Assembly (NCBI GenBank): GCA_033439795.1
Contig: JAUTDP010000016.1
Span: forward strand, 682,001-746,000
DNA: 64,000 bases
Direction of reading: 5' to 3'
DNA from: Sordaria brevicollis
Taxonomy: Eukaryota; Ascomycota; Sordariomycetes; Sordariales; Sordariaceae
In this document: positions 1-12,100 of the stretch, one piece after another
Layout: every line of letters starts with the position of its first letter
Numbering within the stretch: the stretch's first letter is position 1
Position numbers and translations under genes: made by a program
The notes under the pieces: generated by a model
Databases searched by the model: none
Told to the model about the DNA's origin: nothing
Seen by the model: only the letters and a program-made list of their open reading frames with translations

Positions 1-1376
1 CGGCCCAACTCGGACCTCCGACTTCGTCGACCTGTCTCGGACATGTGGCTGGTCGGTGGTTATGGTGAAGGAAAGGATACGATATGTCTTGTTGACAACT
101 GAGCTGGCCAACAGAAACGCCGGATCCTGCAAGTTGCAAGTTGCCCGTCCGCTGCAAGCAGGCGTACTTCTGTGATAGGCGGCAAATACATCCAGCCCTA
201 TGAGCCTCGCGCCCCTTACTCAAGAGACAAATGCACCTTGGCATAGGTCAGCCACCCGAGCTCCATATGAACAATCCATGCAAGGGCATCTGAAGACAGG
301 GTAGCGTTATTGGGTTAGGCCTTTCGAGGTCAAAATCCCAAGAGAGGTGCTCCATCGTCATTCCAGCTTGTCCGGCATGTCCCATGCTCCATGATGCTAC
401 CTCATTTCATCTGGCATGTGGAATTCAGCCCTAAGGACTGTAGGTAACACTGGGAGTAACTCTATACCGGTGTGGTAGGGATTGGCGACATCGAGGGGGT
501 TGTGGTGAAGGAGACAAGGTTCGAGGAAAGCGCTGAAATGGCTTGGTGGTTTGTTTGGCTGGAAGAACAGGTGGTTCGTTCGAGTTTCAACCAGGCGGCC
601 TTTGAAGAGACGTGTTTGATGACGCCGGCCGCATGGCTGAAGGGAGATGACTGCATCCAGGAGAAATGTCAGAAGAATGCGGGGGTTTCAGTAGGTCGGC
701 GAGGTCAAGTCTTGATGGCACCGTGACAATGTGCTCGCTGGTCTAGCGATTCGGCGACAGCTTGGTGGTGATGGAACCCACCGAACACCGGTTCAGCTGC
801 AGTGACAGTACAGCGCCTGAAGATTACTGTGTCTAGCGCAGTTGTCCCTTGTCCTGGTAGCCCTATGGGCCGCCACAGACGTCTGTCTGCAGTAGCACGA
901 TCAAGACGCCCGATGTTTCCAGATCATTGGTGTGTTTCCCTCGAGATGTCTTGTACCGTCGTGGGACCTTCTCATCGACTGATGGGTACATTGGCCGACT
1001 CGTATGGCCGGGTCCGAAGCGGTTGGGTTACTGGGTTTGGCGGCCGCAGTGATGTACCGATTTCTTGGTAGAGACATGACACTAGACGGCAACTGATATT
1101 AGCATCCAATGGCTGGAGTAAGACGGGAAACTGGAGCACCGCAGCCAGTGACGAGACTGTACCTACCTTTGCTGGTTTTGGTCCCAGGTCCTGCAGCCCT
1201 GTGGTACCTTGTTGGTCTCTGCGGTACGTGAAACAGCTCGGAAATCTGGCGGTGGTTGGGTCGGGGCCGTGGAAGGGCGCTACAGAGTACCTATACTGGT
1301 CGGTGCGCCATGGCTGCTGTCATGCAAGCCTTGCCAACCGTCGTTGTATTAGAGCTGCTCGCAAACCCGTTGGACG
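1..1376. other. Gene-free flank
   Basis: Ordinary base composition with ample CpA and TpG, so not RIP-mutated. Only short, mutually overlapping frames are open, none with a good ATG context or a recognisable protein. I see no RNA gene. Confidence 0.5.
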
Positions 1377-1432
1377 ACGCTATACCTTGCAAACACCATG
1401 TCAGTCCCCACTCTGGTCTGACCGCCACGCAA
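1377..1432 (+). repeat. Left terminal inverted repeat of the first RIP block
   Basis: The sequence begins ACGCTATACCTTGCAAACAC and ends in CCACGCAA. Positions 1385-1432 are the exact reverse complement of 6043-6090. Unlike the interior it has normal GC content and intact CpA sites. Confidence 0.85.
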
Positions 1433-4400
1433 TACAACTTACATAAAAAACAGCATGCCATATCGTAGAACTTCAATATCTCCGTTGTTTTTTATTCAAA
1501 ACACACCTAAATTTAACAATTTTTATCGGATTTTGAAACTCTCGCGATCGAAAATCATCGTAGCTATACCGCACCAATCTAACCACTAATAAAGACTAAT
1601 AATATACGTTATATTAATTATTAGCGAATACCCTAAAAAAATCGTATAAATTATTAATTTAAATGAGCGCTAAATTTAACGCTTTAAGTAAATATATAAT
1701 AAGATTAGCGATTTATATTCGAAATTTCGTACTATTGAAAATATTATTAAACTAATTCCTTAGGTAATAAAAATTAATATAAATAATATTATACGTATAA
1801 TTAGCTATAGTAATATTTAACTCGTAGTATATAAAAGGTTATAGAGCTTTTAAATAATAAATTGTATTTATATTTCGATAAAATCCAATATTAATTAACT
1901 ACCCAATATAATATATATATATCAACCTCTATAATTTCCCATTACTTTAAAAAGGCGTAATAGATTAATAAAAGGATAGCGTACAAGGTTTCCTAACGTA
2001 GTAATCTATTAAGATTAAATTAATTAAAGAAAATCTCGAAATTTTTAGCGGAGATATACGTCTTTTATAACGAATTTGGTATCGATAAAAGGGATAATTT
2101 ACGTTGTATTAATTAGGTGCTAAAAAGTATATTTACGTAGACCGATAATATACTTACGAAAAGGTAACGCTTCTATTTATTATTAATTATATTTATTAAT
2201 AGCCTTATTAATGTATTTTATTATAAAAGAGTTACTAATATTAATAGTTTTATTGTATAAATATAAGAGAGTGTATTATTTAAAATAAATCCCTTCCTTA
2301 ATTATAATAGTATTTTAGTAATAAATAACGTATTGTAGTATAAAGCGCAATTTATTAAAGATGTATATAATAACCGTAGTATATTATTATAATTCCTACC
2401 CCTATACTCTTTAAACTTTAACCCTATAAAAGTATACTTTAATAATTTAAAAGCCTATATTAAGCGCTATTATTTATAAGAAAATAGGGATTCGCTAAGG
2501 GTAGAAAAATTTAAGGAATTCCTTATTAGGGCGGTAATAAAGATTAAGTAAAGGGTATTAATTATACGAAGCTACTACTATAAGGCTAGCGTACCTTATA
2601 ACGAATTTAACGAAGTATACAAATTTAAGGATTATAATACCCTATATAATAAATATTATTATAAATTTCGAATAACGGGAATAGTATTGTAATGAAGGAT
2701 GTTGGATTATATAGTAGATACGTAATAATAAATATAGTCGAATATATGCAATTTATTTAAGTAGTTTAGTCGTATAATTTAGTTATATAGTTTAATCGTA
2801 TAATTTAATGACGAAAAATCCTTCAAATTTATTATTATTTATAATAATCGAAAAAATACTAAAAGTGTTAAAAGTACTAAAAGAGTATAAAAATAGATTA
2901 AATTTATTATTATTTATAATAATAATATTAGTATATATAATCCCCCTCTTATTTAAAGCTCCTCATCCTCTTTAGTAAATTTGTATTCGCTTGCGGTTAT
3001 ATCGGTTTATATACGGTCGGGGTCGCTATCTTCGTTATTATTGTACTTTTTAATAAAATTATTACGCAATAAGTCGTCGCCGGCGTTATAATTAAGGGGG
3101 TCGTAATAGTCTGCGTTACGAAGGTTTTACTATAAGGAATCTTAAATAAAAATACCTATAAAAAGACGGCGGTTAATATCGTATTTAATAAAGGGAAGGG
3201 AAATTATTTACTTATAATCTATATAAGTAATGTAAACGATTTAAGGTCGATAATTTATTATAATTCTTATTATTATACTTATATAATTTTTAATACCTAT
3301 ATTAGTGCCTACGTTAATATAAATTCTAGAACCGCCCGCGTTAGCGTTAATACTACCCGCGCTAATAATAACGACCGTTAAATATAATCCCTTTTAAAGT
3401 ATAAAAATTCTTTAATCAATTGCTTAATTATATTATAAATACCTTTATCGATATTATACGTAATATACTAATTTAAGGGTAAAATATATATTTAGTAAAG
3501 GGTAAGCCGACCCGTTATAAAGGATTTTTAAATTTTAAATAGGGAATCGTACAACCTATTATTTTTATAAGATTATAATACGTATTTAAATATCAACTAT
3601 TTAAAAAATTCGGTAATAAAGGTATTAATTAATCGATTTAGTAGTAAAGAGGGAAGAGGAGAAGAAGGTTGAAGGTCGCTTACGCGGGAACTAGAGCCCC
3701 CCTTCTATAAAATATTAATACTAATATTACTCTAAATAGGGAAAAATAATAAAGAGGGCTTATTAACTAAAATAGGCGCTATAGTCCCTATTCCTATACC
3801 TTTATAATTAGTAAAGGGAAATGTAGTAAATTACGTAGGTAGGGTAAATTATATTAGGGTACCGTTAGCGCTAATAATATTATACGTATTACCGTTTATT
3901 TATTAATAATTATTTTAAAACGTAAAATTAAATACTTAAGGGGGTTAATAACCGCGTTTATTTACTATATATAAAGGATAAAATTATTAAAAACCGTTTT
4001 AATTAAATACAGTAATACTAATTTAAATTTAATAATTATTATTATAGCGATTATAAGGCTTAAATTATACGGATATTATTTTAACGGGCGGCGACGCTAA
4101 TATAACTTTCTATATTATAATAATAGTAATTTATTCCCTAATTTATTTACTAGTAATAAAATAATAATATTTCTAATTAAGGAATACGTAATAAAAATAA
4201 TACGGGTTCTTATTATAATAATTTTTATATTATTGCCTATCCGTATATTTATATAATTTAATTAATTCGTTATATATTAACCTCTCCCCTATTTTACCCT
4301 CCTTTTCTACTTCGCGCTTAACGTCCCTCTTTTTATAATAGTCTTCCAATATTAAATTAATAGTCGATTTAGACCTTTTCTTCTCCAATCCCTTATTTAC

Positions 4401-6042
4401 TATTTTATTACATATAAATATAAGCGTCGCAACGTCGGTATTACTAAATATATTTATATAATAAAGGGAACTATTAAGTCGAAACTAGGCGCGCGTAATA
4501 CGGTCGTTAAAATTCGAAATTCGAAAGGTAAGCGTACTGCGGGCAAATAAAATATACGGCTCTTCTAATTCTTTTTCTAAATTTTTAAAAAAATTACTAA
4601 AAATGCGTAATTAGGTCGTAATTATTACATAATAGGCATCGGCTAATCGTAATAATAAATTGCGTATTATTTTCGAAGTATTATAATACCCGAATAAAGA
4701 ATCCTTTTTATTAATATAATAGCAATTAAAGAGGATATAAATTTAAAATAGCGCGGTCCGCTTACTATTTTATACGCTAATAGTCTAATTAAAATACTAT
4801 ATTTCGAATTTGCATTCTATCCCCGTAATATCGAACTCGTCGATAATAATATCTTTAAATAAACGCTAACATTATTAAATTTTATACTTAAGGTTAAAAT
4901 TAAGGTAATTATAATTAACTTAATCGATAATATTATCGAACTCTTTTTCGATAATAATCTACTCGACCGTAAAGTTAATAAATAATTTACCGAACTTAAT
5001 TTTAAACCCGTTAAAATAACGATTTTATAATTATATTTTAAAATATATAATATAAATAATTATAAAATTAAAAATCGGCGGCGGATTTTAGGCCTTTTTC
5101 GAAGTATAGGATTTTATAATAGGAATTTATTAGGCGGCTGCCTCTTTAGCGGCAAACTCCTTAATTTATTCTTCTATACGTTATTTATCGGTTAATATAC
5201 GCTATCTTTTAACCGCTTATTCATTTTTTTATACTATAGGGGATTTATTACCGTTATTTTCGGTTAAATTTAACGAAATATAATTAATACCCTTAATATT
5301 AAATAAAATAGTAGGCTATTAGGCTACGGATTAACCAACCGACTTCCTCTTTTAATATAGTTTTAATAAAATTTAAAATATAGTAAATCGTCGAAATAAT
5401 TATATAATAATAGCGGTTAATTATTATTATTATTAGGGAGGGGAAGCTTAGGGGAGGACCGATTACGAATATTATATTAAATAATTAATAAAGAAGGAGG
5501 TAGCGGGAATTTTAAACGTAATCCTTAAATTAATAAAAGTAAGTGGTAAAAAAGAGGTTCGAATAGTAATTGGATTATTATTTTTTAAAATAATACGAAG
5601 AAAGTCTAATCGTAATCGGTTTAATTATAATTATTAAAATTAAATCTAGGACTATTAAAATTAAATTTAAAAATATTATAATTATATAAAAGCCCTCTCC
5701 TTATTATTATTATTATTATTTAAATTGGTATTAGCCCTTCTTACGCGGGTATTAGGCTATAATATCCGTTTCGAACATCGGCGGTCGCTATTATTATCGG
5801 GATAGGAGCGTTTAGGAAGTATAACGGGAGTTGGAATAGCGGTACCGGGCGTAAATTATATTTAATAGGGATTGGGAGGTGTTTAATTGTTTCTACCTTT
5901 CAATATAAGCTTTATTCGATACGGGGGATCCATACGGTTGTAGAATAATAATTAGAATATAAATACCCTCAAGTTTAGTAATAATATAGTAGTTTGAAGG
6001 TTTTTGGTCGTCAAATTACGAAGTTTTTACGTTATGTATATG

Positions 6043-6098
6043 TTGCGTGGCGGTCAGACCAGAGTGGGGACTGACATGGTGTTTGCAAGGCACAGCGT
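6043..6098 (-). repeat. Right terminal inverted repeat of the first RIP block
   Basis: The sequence begins TTGCGTGGCGGTCAGACC and ends GCAAGGCACAGCGT. It is the reverse complement of the left copy, with two transition differences in the outermost 8 bp. Confidence 0.85.
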
Positions 6099-9000
6099 AA
6101 CACGAGGAGGGATTGGGTCATGGTTCGTATGGAAAGTGAAGTATCATGTCGAACACGCGCGTGGCGGCTGATGGGAGCGTGCCTCTTCTGGATCCAGGTC
6201 GTATTCATCTTGATGCCCTTCTCTTGGGGTCAGCCCGGGTGGTCACGTCTAGCAGGGCTCGCGGGAGGGTTCTTTGCAGTGACAACAATGGATTGGAGGG
6301 CAGAGGACCCAATTGAAAGAAGGAAGCAGATAGAGACATTTTGGATCTGCAAAGGTTGATTCTCATTATCTTGGAATGGTGTTTAGGTACAGTGACATTG
6401 GGGAAGGATGGAAACGAAGCGACTGGACAGGCAGAAGTGGGAAGAGTCCGAACAGTGGTGGGGTCCGAGTGAGAAATGAAAGAGGGGCTCTTTTCTCCAA
6501 CGCAGCTTCATATGATGCGTGATATCGGCGGGGATACTTAGCCCACAGAGGCACCTTCCCTCAAAAAATGTATCTCGACATCGATTCTTGCAGTGGGCTG
6601 TCCTTGATCATCGTGTTCCATGTTTCTTGTGAGATGGCAGGTGGGCTGGTCGATGATGGAGAAGCTCATGGCTGCTCCTGCCGAAACAGGAAGACAAGCA
6701 GCAATTGGTCCAGCTGAGTTGTCCCATAGGAGGGGTCACGTCGAAATATCCGCTAACATCTGGCTACCGAGGACGAGCCCAGGGGCACGTGAACGGTATG
6801 GCAGACTTGCCGGCAAGACCTTGATTGTAAAGATGCATGCTCAGCTGGATTGGTGAGGCTCATGGTGGCATTTATAAATTCCATGTCATCTGAAGTCTTT
6901 CAGGTACCGCGTTCCCGCGTGTAAGTGGTGCAGATCTCCTTCAGGCCGGAGCGATCAGTGGGAGGCCTTTGACTTGGCAGCTGAAGAACGTCTCCCAGCC
7001 GCAAGATTGATCAAAGAAATCGCCACCAACAAGGCGTTTCTGGAGATTCAAGGAAGCGGTATGTATGACATTCGGTTGAAAAGTTGGCATTTAGAATTTC
7101 TTGAACTGCCACCTTGTCTGCGTTGTCGCGAGCTGGTACGAATTCCAATCATGGCAAGACGTTAGGTTGTTGTGTTGTTAGCGCTGTTAGCGCTGTTAGT
7201 GCGGTTCTCGTTAGCGGGCTAAAAGCGCCTTCCATCCCAACGGTCAAGGTGCCCTGGGTGCCCCACATTGCGCCATCCACCTGCAGCCCTCCCAGGCCTC
7301 CTTCCATCTCAAACAGCTGTCCAGGGGCTGGTCTCACAATCTCGACTTTCCGTCTTTTCGGATTTCGTCGATCAATTTCCCATCCTCATCTGGTGCTGTT
7401 GCATCAAAGTTTTCTCCTTGACATGCACTTCATCGCACTTACCAAGCTCACATTATTCATTCGGACTCCTTTCTCGGAGTCTCGGACTGCCTGACATCGG
7501 CCCCACCTCGGGATTTGTCCAAACCTTCGTCAACTCTTCTGCCATCTCTCTTTCTCCATGTTGATTATTTCACCATGACACGATCAAACTCACGGCCATT
7601 TGTTGCTGCTTAGTCACATTCCGTTATCGGTAGCATTTCATACATGAGACGCACCATACCGAGACCCCGCGGCACTCCGACCAAGGGGATTTCAAACAGC
7701 TAGCAGATGCTGACATATTGGCCTCGTCTATGCCGCTTACCCTACAAACGGGAAGCTTGTCGAAATCTTATTCTTCCTTTGCACACACAATGCCGCCAGT
7801 TCCCATGAGATCCTTTTGCTGACTTGACCGTGTTTGTATATTCAACTTAACGGGCGGCAATCTTACCCATGGACGGTCCCCTCCATCCCTTTCCCTTCGT
7901 CCTTATTGTTCGCACGGTCGGAGAATGGGATTGGCACGACACCATCTCAACAACTCTTCAGCCCTACGAGACATCACACCCTCGAAACCTTGTATATCAC
8001 ATCTTAATCTTTTATTCTCCCTGAGCACTACTTAAATTGCATGTGATCTTCTCTGTCTCTCTCCTTTTCGACACAACATGTATGCGTCACGTCATATTCA
8101 GGCACTCCTCCTGCTTTTCAAAACGTGATCACGTCTACCTGCGACATGTTCACCAACGCCAACTCTCCTACACATGATGTTCCAGGATCTCTACCTTGAC
8201 CAGATCATTCATTTTAGACGTTTCACAAATTGCTGACATTGCCTCACTGGTTCAAGGATGGGAAACTCCTGTCGTTGCCTGCTGACACTTCGGTAATTGT
8301 TCACAACAGCTAGGGATCCACTATCACCAGGGCTCTCCTCCGCCATGTCCAGGGTCACTTTCCCAGGATCTTGTTCGACCACCAGACCTCCTTTTCCACG
8401 ATCTCCCACGGAACCATACAGGAAATAGAACCTTACAGCTGTTGAGGAGGCAAGTGCTAGACACGATGTCGGGAACGCATCTCTCTCCTCAACTCCCACC
8501 GCTCCATATAACGCTCTCAGCCAATCCGCTGGCCTTGGCCCCTGAGTCAATCACTCAGCCTCCACCGAAACGCGCAATTCGGTACGTCAGGTTCATGGGG
8601 CTAAAAATGGACAGCCGGATTACGTTAAATATGACTTTTGTTAGGGACACCGCCTTATGCTGTTAACTTTGCCTCGAAGCTACATCCCGCTGCATCGAAG
8701 CGGCGTTTGTTTGACGATACTGACAGCGAAGTGGCCTGAATCTCCGATGTCGTTCCAACGTGCTGTTGACGGCCCCATTCACAACTTGGCGCTTCTGTCC
8801 TTCCCAATTCGGTAGCGGCCGCTTGATTCGTGGATTCCTATTCGTCGACTTTAACCATCTCAGACACAGCAATAAGGATGGAGCAAAGTTATGTGTTACA
8901 AGCGCTGTAACACTGTAGGTTCAGGCGGCTCAGTGGGAACCGCCCTGGGCATCTTCCAATTCAACGACAACCCCGAACATCGGGCCAGATCAATGGCTGA

Positions 9001-12000
9001 AAGCACTTTTAATATGACCTGCAACGGAAGAAGAGTCATTACTGGATAACATACGATATCGTGGTTGGATTTTCACAGAGGTTTTCCTTGGTACGTACCC
9101 TGACCGACAAGTTGATGCCGCCCCAAGTCTCGTGTCCAGCTGAGTTCAGCTGGGGGCAACATGAGGCTCAAACTCGCCTCCCCCAAGACCTTTAGACGAA
9201 GCATTGAGGCTGCGCAGCCAAAGACTGCGTATACCGTAGTCATTATTTCCGAATCTCTCTAACATTAGGCAGCAGGCAAGAATAGCTCATGACTCGAACA
9301 TAACATGCGAACACGAATAATCCTGTCTCGATCGTCCTGCACCACGCCACGACCTATCCAACGCTCCAAGTCTGCGGTGTCCACGAATGCCACGATGATG
9401 ATATTGCAGAGCCGCATACGTATCCTACCCGACCGAGCTGTACGTCATGTAATACCTCAATCAGCGCTGACTACCCATTCCGCCCAACAATTTTCGCCAT
9501 CCTGACACGGCTTGTTCTAACACCCTTCGGCTGTTGGTTCTGTGACACGAACCGCGACAAGCTCCTCGTCCTGCGAAGTATTTTGGCCAAGCAAAACAAA
9601 TGATGCTCAACATGGCATGTCATGTTGCACAGACTCCAGTACCAAACAGCGGCGACGCTGGAACTGGCTATGATGGTGTCAACCCTTGATGACTAGATCT
9701 TTCCACTGAAGGGACACGACCCAGCCTTCATCAGGATGCCTTGTGTATGAGCGCCTATTCTCTGTTTGGTCGAAGAACGAACACGCTGGCCCACTTCTCG
9801 ACCACCTTGACTGCCGGCCAATAACCCAGTGGACGATCCAGCCTGACTCGAAGAAGAGCCAACGAATCCCAACCTCTGCCCAGCTCATACGATCTTCTTC
9901 AGCCCGCCTTACCTAAGTCACTTGACTAACGCACAAGAACAGTTCTTGTCTGTCTATTCCACTGATCCTGCTGATCTCGTTGCGTATAGTGCAGGGACAA
10001 GCCTGTCCGATCAATCACGGAACGGTAGTTGTACGCCAACGGCTATGTGATGATGCGGCACCGGCTCTCCGATTCCGGCGAGATCAGACCGCGAGCAACA
10101 GTACTTGTACATCAAGGAGCCGTGAAGTTCGTGTCTCAAACAGCCTTTGGACAGAGTCAGCTTAGAGCAACCGGAGGAATGTTGAAGCGGTGACGTGGTG
10201 ACTGGGCCTAGCACTGCGGGTTTGCTTCAGTTCAAGACCAGACTGACTCTCGTACCACTTGGCATGTTCAAGTCGCCCGTTCGCCTTCAGATTATTGTTA
10301 TGGATGACTGGAAAGAGAAAGCTTGGTTGGTACATCTTCGTGCATATAGGTAGTAAGCAAATACGTGATTATGCATGCTGTAAGTGATTCCTATATGTGT
10401 TATATACCTAGACCAGATGACCAGTTAATGAGACCGACATGGTGGACATCCGGTGCTTGCAGGCGTGACCTCTTGGTAAAGCCTGTTGTCAACCAGCCAA
10501 CCTCCTGGTCAGTGGTCACAGTCATCCAACTAGCCATCATATATTGAGTACAGCGCGACCCTGTAGTTCAGTCGGTGCACAACCTGTCACTTGATCGGTT
10601 TGGATATGCTTCGAAGAATAGCTCCCAAATTGGTCATCACTGCGATGCCCAACGAAGCATCTTAAGTTCACCTCACACGCTACCTATAGTTCTAGACGGC
10701 AGGCCGCAAGATGTAGCGGACCTTCATGTTGCAATTCGTGGTTCCAGTCACAGATCAGCACATGGCCAAATCGGCTTCCTGCACTTTGCTCCGGCCCGAG
10801 TTTGCGAACTTCCCGAAAAAATCTGTGATTTAATTACGTGGTTGATTAGCAAGTTGGAAAAATTAGGTACATATAGGTGCCAAGACCGATTCCGGAGCCC
10901 GAGCACCCTCCGAAGGTCCGGGCCCACCCGGGCCGGCCAAGCCGGAGGTCCAGACGGGAATCTTGGGAAAGCCAATTCCACTGCCAAAAAGATTAGCTGT
11001 TATGCCAAAAAAGGCCGCCAGATAGATCAAGTAAGTCAAACGAGTTTCCTTTCCCTGCCTAAGAAACCATTTTCCTGTCCCAAACACTCCGGCTGTCCAC
11101 TGTTTCAAGCAAACGTGCTTCACATCCGTCCGAACCGTTATCACTGTTTGAGCAATTTGGGTGATAAAGAAAGGGAAGCCGAACAAACCTTAACCTTTGC
11201 ATACGCAAGAGGCTAAAAGCTCAACCTCCTTTACTCGAAGCACATTGTATGATTGTACTGCATTCCATTCTTATTGTAGTATTTTCATTACCTCGCCTTT
11301 GTTCTGGTACGTTTTAGGTGTTGCGCGAGCTCAACTTCGTTCACATCATTGGCACACATCATACATACTGCGTCATCCTACCGTAGAGTCCTCATTGCAG
11401 CGCTTTTGTTGCGGTATGTCTTGGGTGTTGCGGTGTGGCGTGATATTCGCTTTAAGTCTGGCGTAGTTTGTTGGAAATCTCACCAGATGGATATGATATC
11501 GTGACATGGTTTCAGATTGTTTCATGGCATTGCCACCACTTGTACATATATTGCTCGCTTGCCTACCCGGCAAGCTCTTCCCTTTTCGTCAACAATTAAG
11601 CTTTCTTTCTTCTTTCGTTCCACTCCTCCTCCTCATTCCATTCGTCCCAGTCGTGCAGATTCAACATAGTGAACGTGTGTTTTGGGAACCTGTTGTTTTG
11701 GGATGCTCAAGTTTCTAGACGTGAAATATGGTCTGATGATTCGTGCAATGAGATGGCAAATTTGCGAGGATCAAAGTGGACTATCTGATGGTAACTGCCA
11801 TCAACTGTTATAGACCGTGAAGGTGCACGTTGTATGTATGGACATTCAGAGTGTGACTAGACTTCGTTTGAGTTTCTTGAGCTTTTCTTTTGCAAAATCC
11901 AGCTGGGTTCGACTACCAAAGGTACTTGTTGATGGATGTTTACTACGCACCGTTCAAGACGTTAGGGAGATTGGAATCACAAAGAATCTTAATACCGCTT

Positions 12001-12100
12001 ACACTAACAAAAATGCCGTACCGCTACTATCTAAATAGTTATGCATCCGCTTATTTCCAACTCCCAACGTATCAAATCACACATGTCCGCCTCCCACCAA
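6099..12100. other. Six-kilobase stretch without a supportable gene
   Basis: Base composition is normal and there is no RIP signature, yet no frame looks like a real protein. The longest open frame (about 10575-11216, +) starts at GTG and overlaps open frames on the other strand. A cluster of CT-rich, leader-like DNA lies around 7300-8200. The stretch could hold a non-coding transcript, a long regulatory region, or decayed DNA; nothing in the sequence decides this. Confidence 0.45.

Larger units (their letters stand above)
1377..6098. mobile_element. RIP-degraded transposon relic with terminal inverted repeats
   Basis: From about 1470 to 6030 the DNA is extremely AT-rich, C survives mostly in CpG, CpC and CpT, and CpA/TpG are almost gone, which is the RIP signature. 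No reading frame survives. The block is closed by inverted repeats at 1377-1432 and 6043-6098. The inner 48 bp of each (1385-1432 and 6043-6090) are perfect reverse complements; the outer 8 bp differ by two transitions. I find no clear target duplication. A second, weaker inverted repeat (about 2790-2840 against 5975-6025) suggests that the right end is intact and that about 1.3 kb of another degraded sequence was inserted near the left end. A class II DNA transposon is likely; the superfamily cannot be told. Confidence 0.75.

Noticed and set aside
10895..10965. Third copy of the GC-rich dispersed repeat
   Set aside because: Shares only GGGCCGGCC-type strings with the two real copies; no extended alignment.
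10575..11216. 213-codon open frame on the plus strand
   Set aside because: Starts at GTG, overlaps equally long frames on the minus strand, and shows no protein-like motif.
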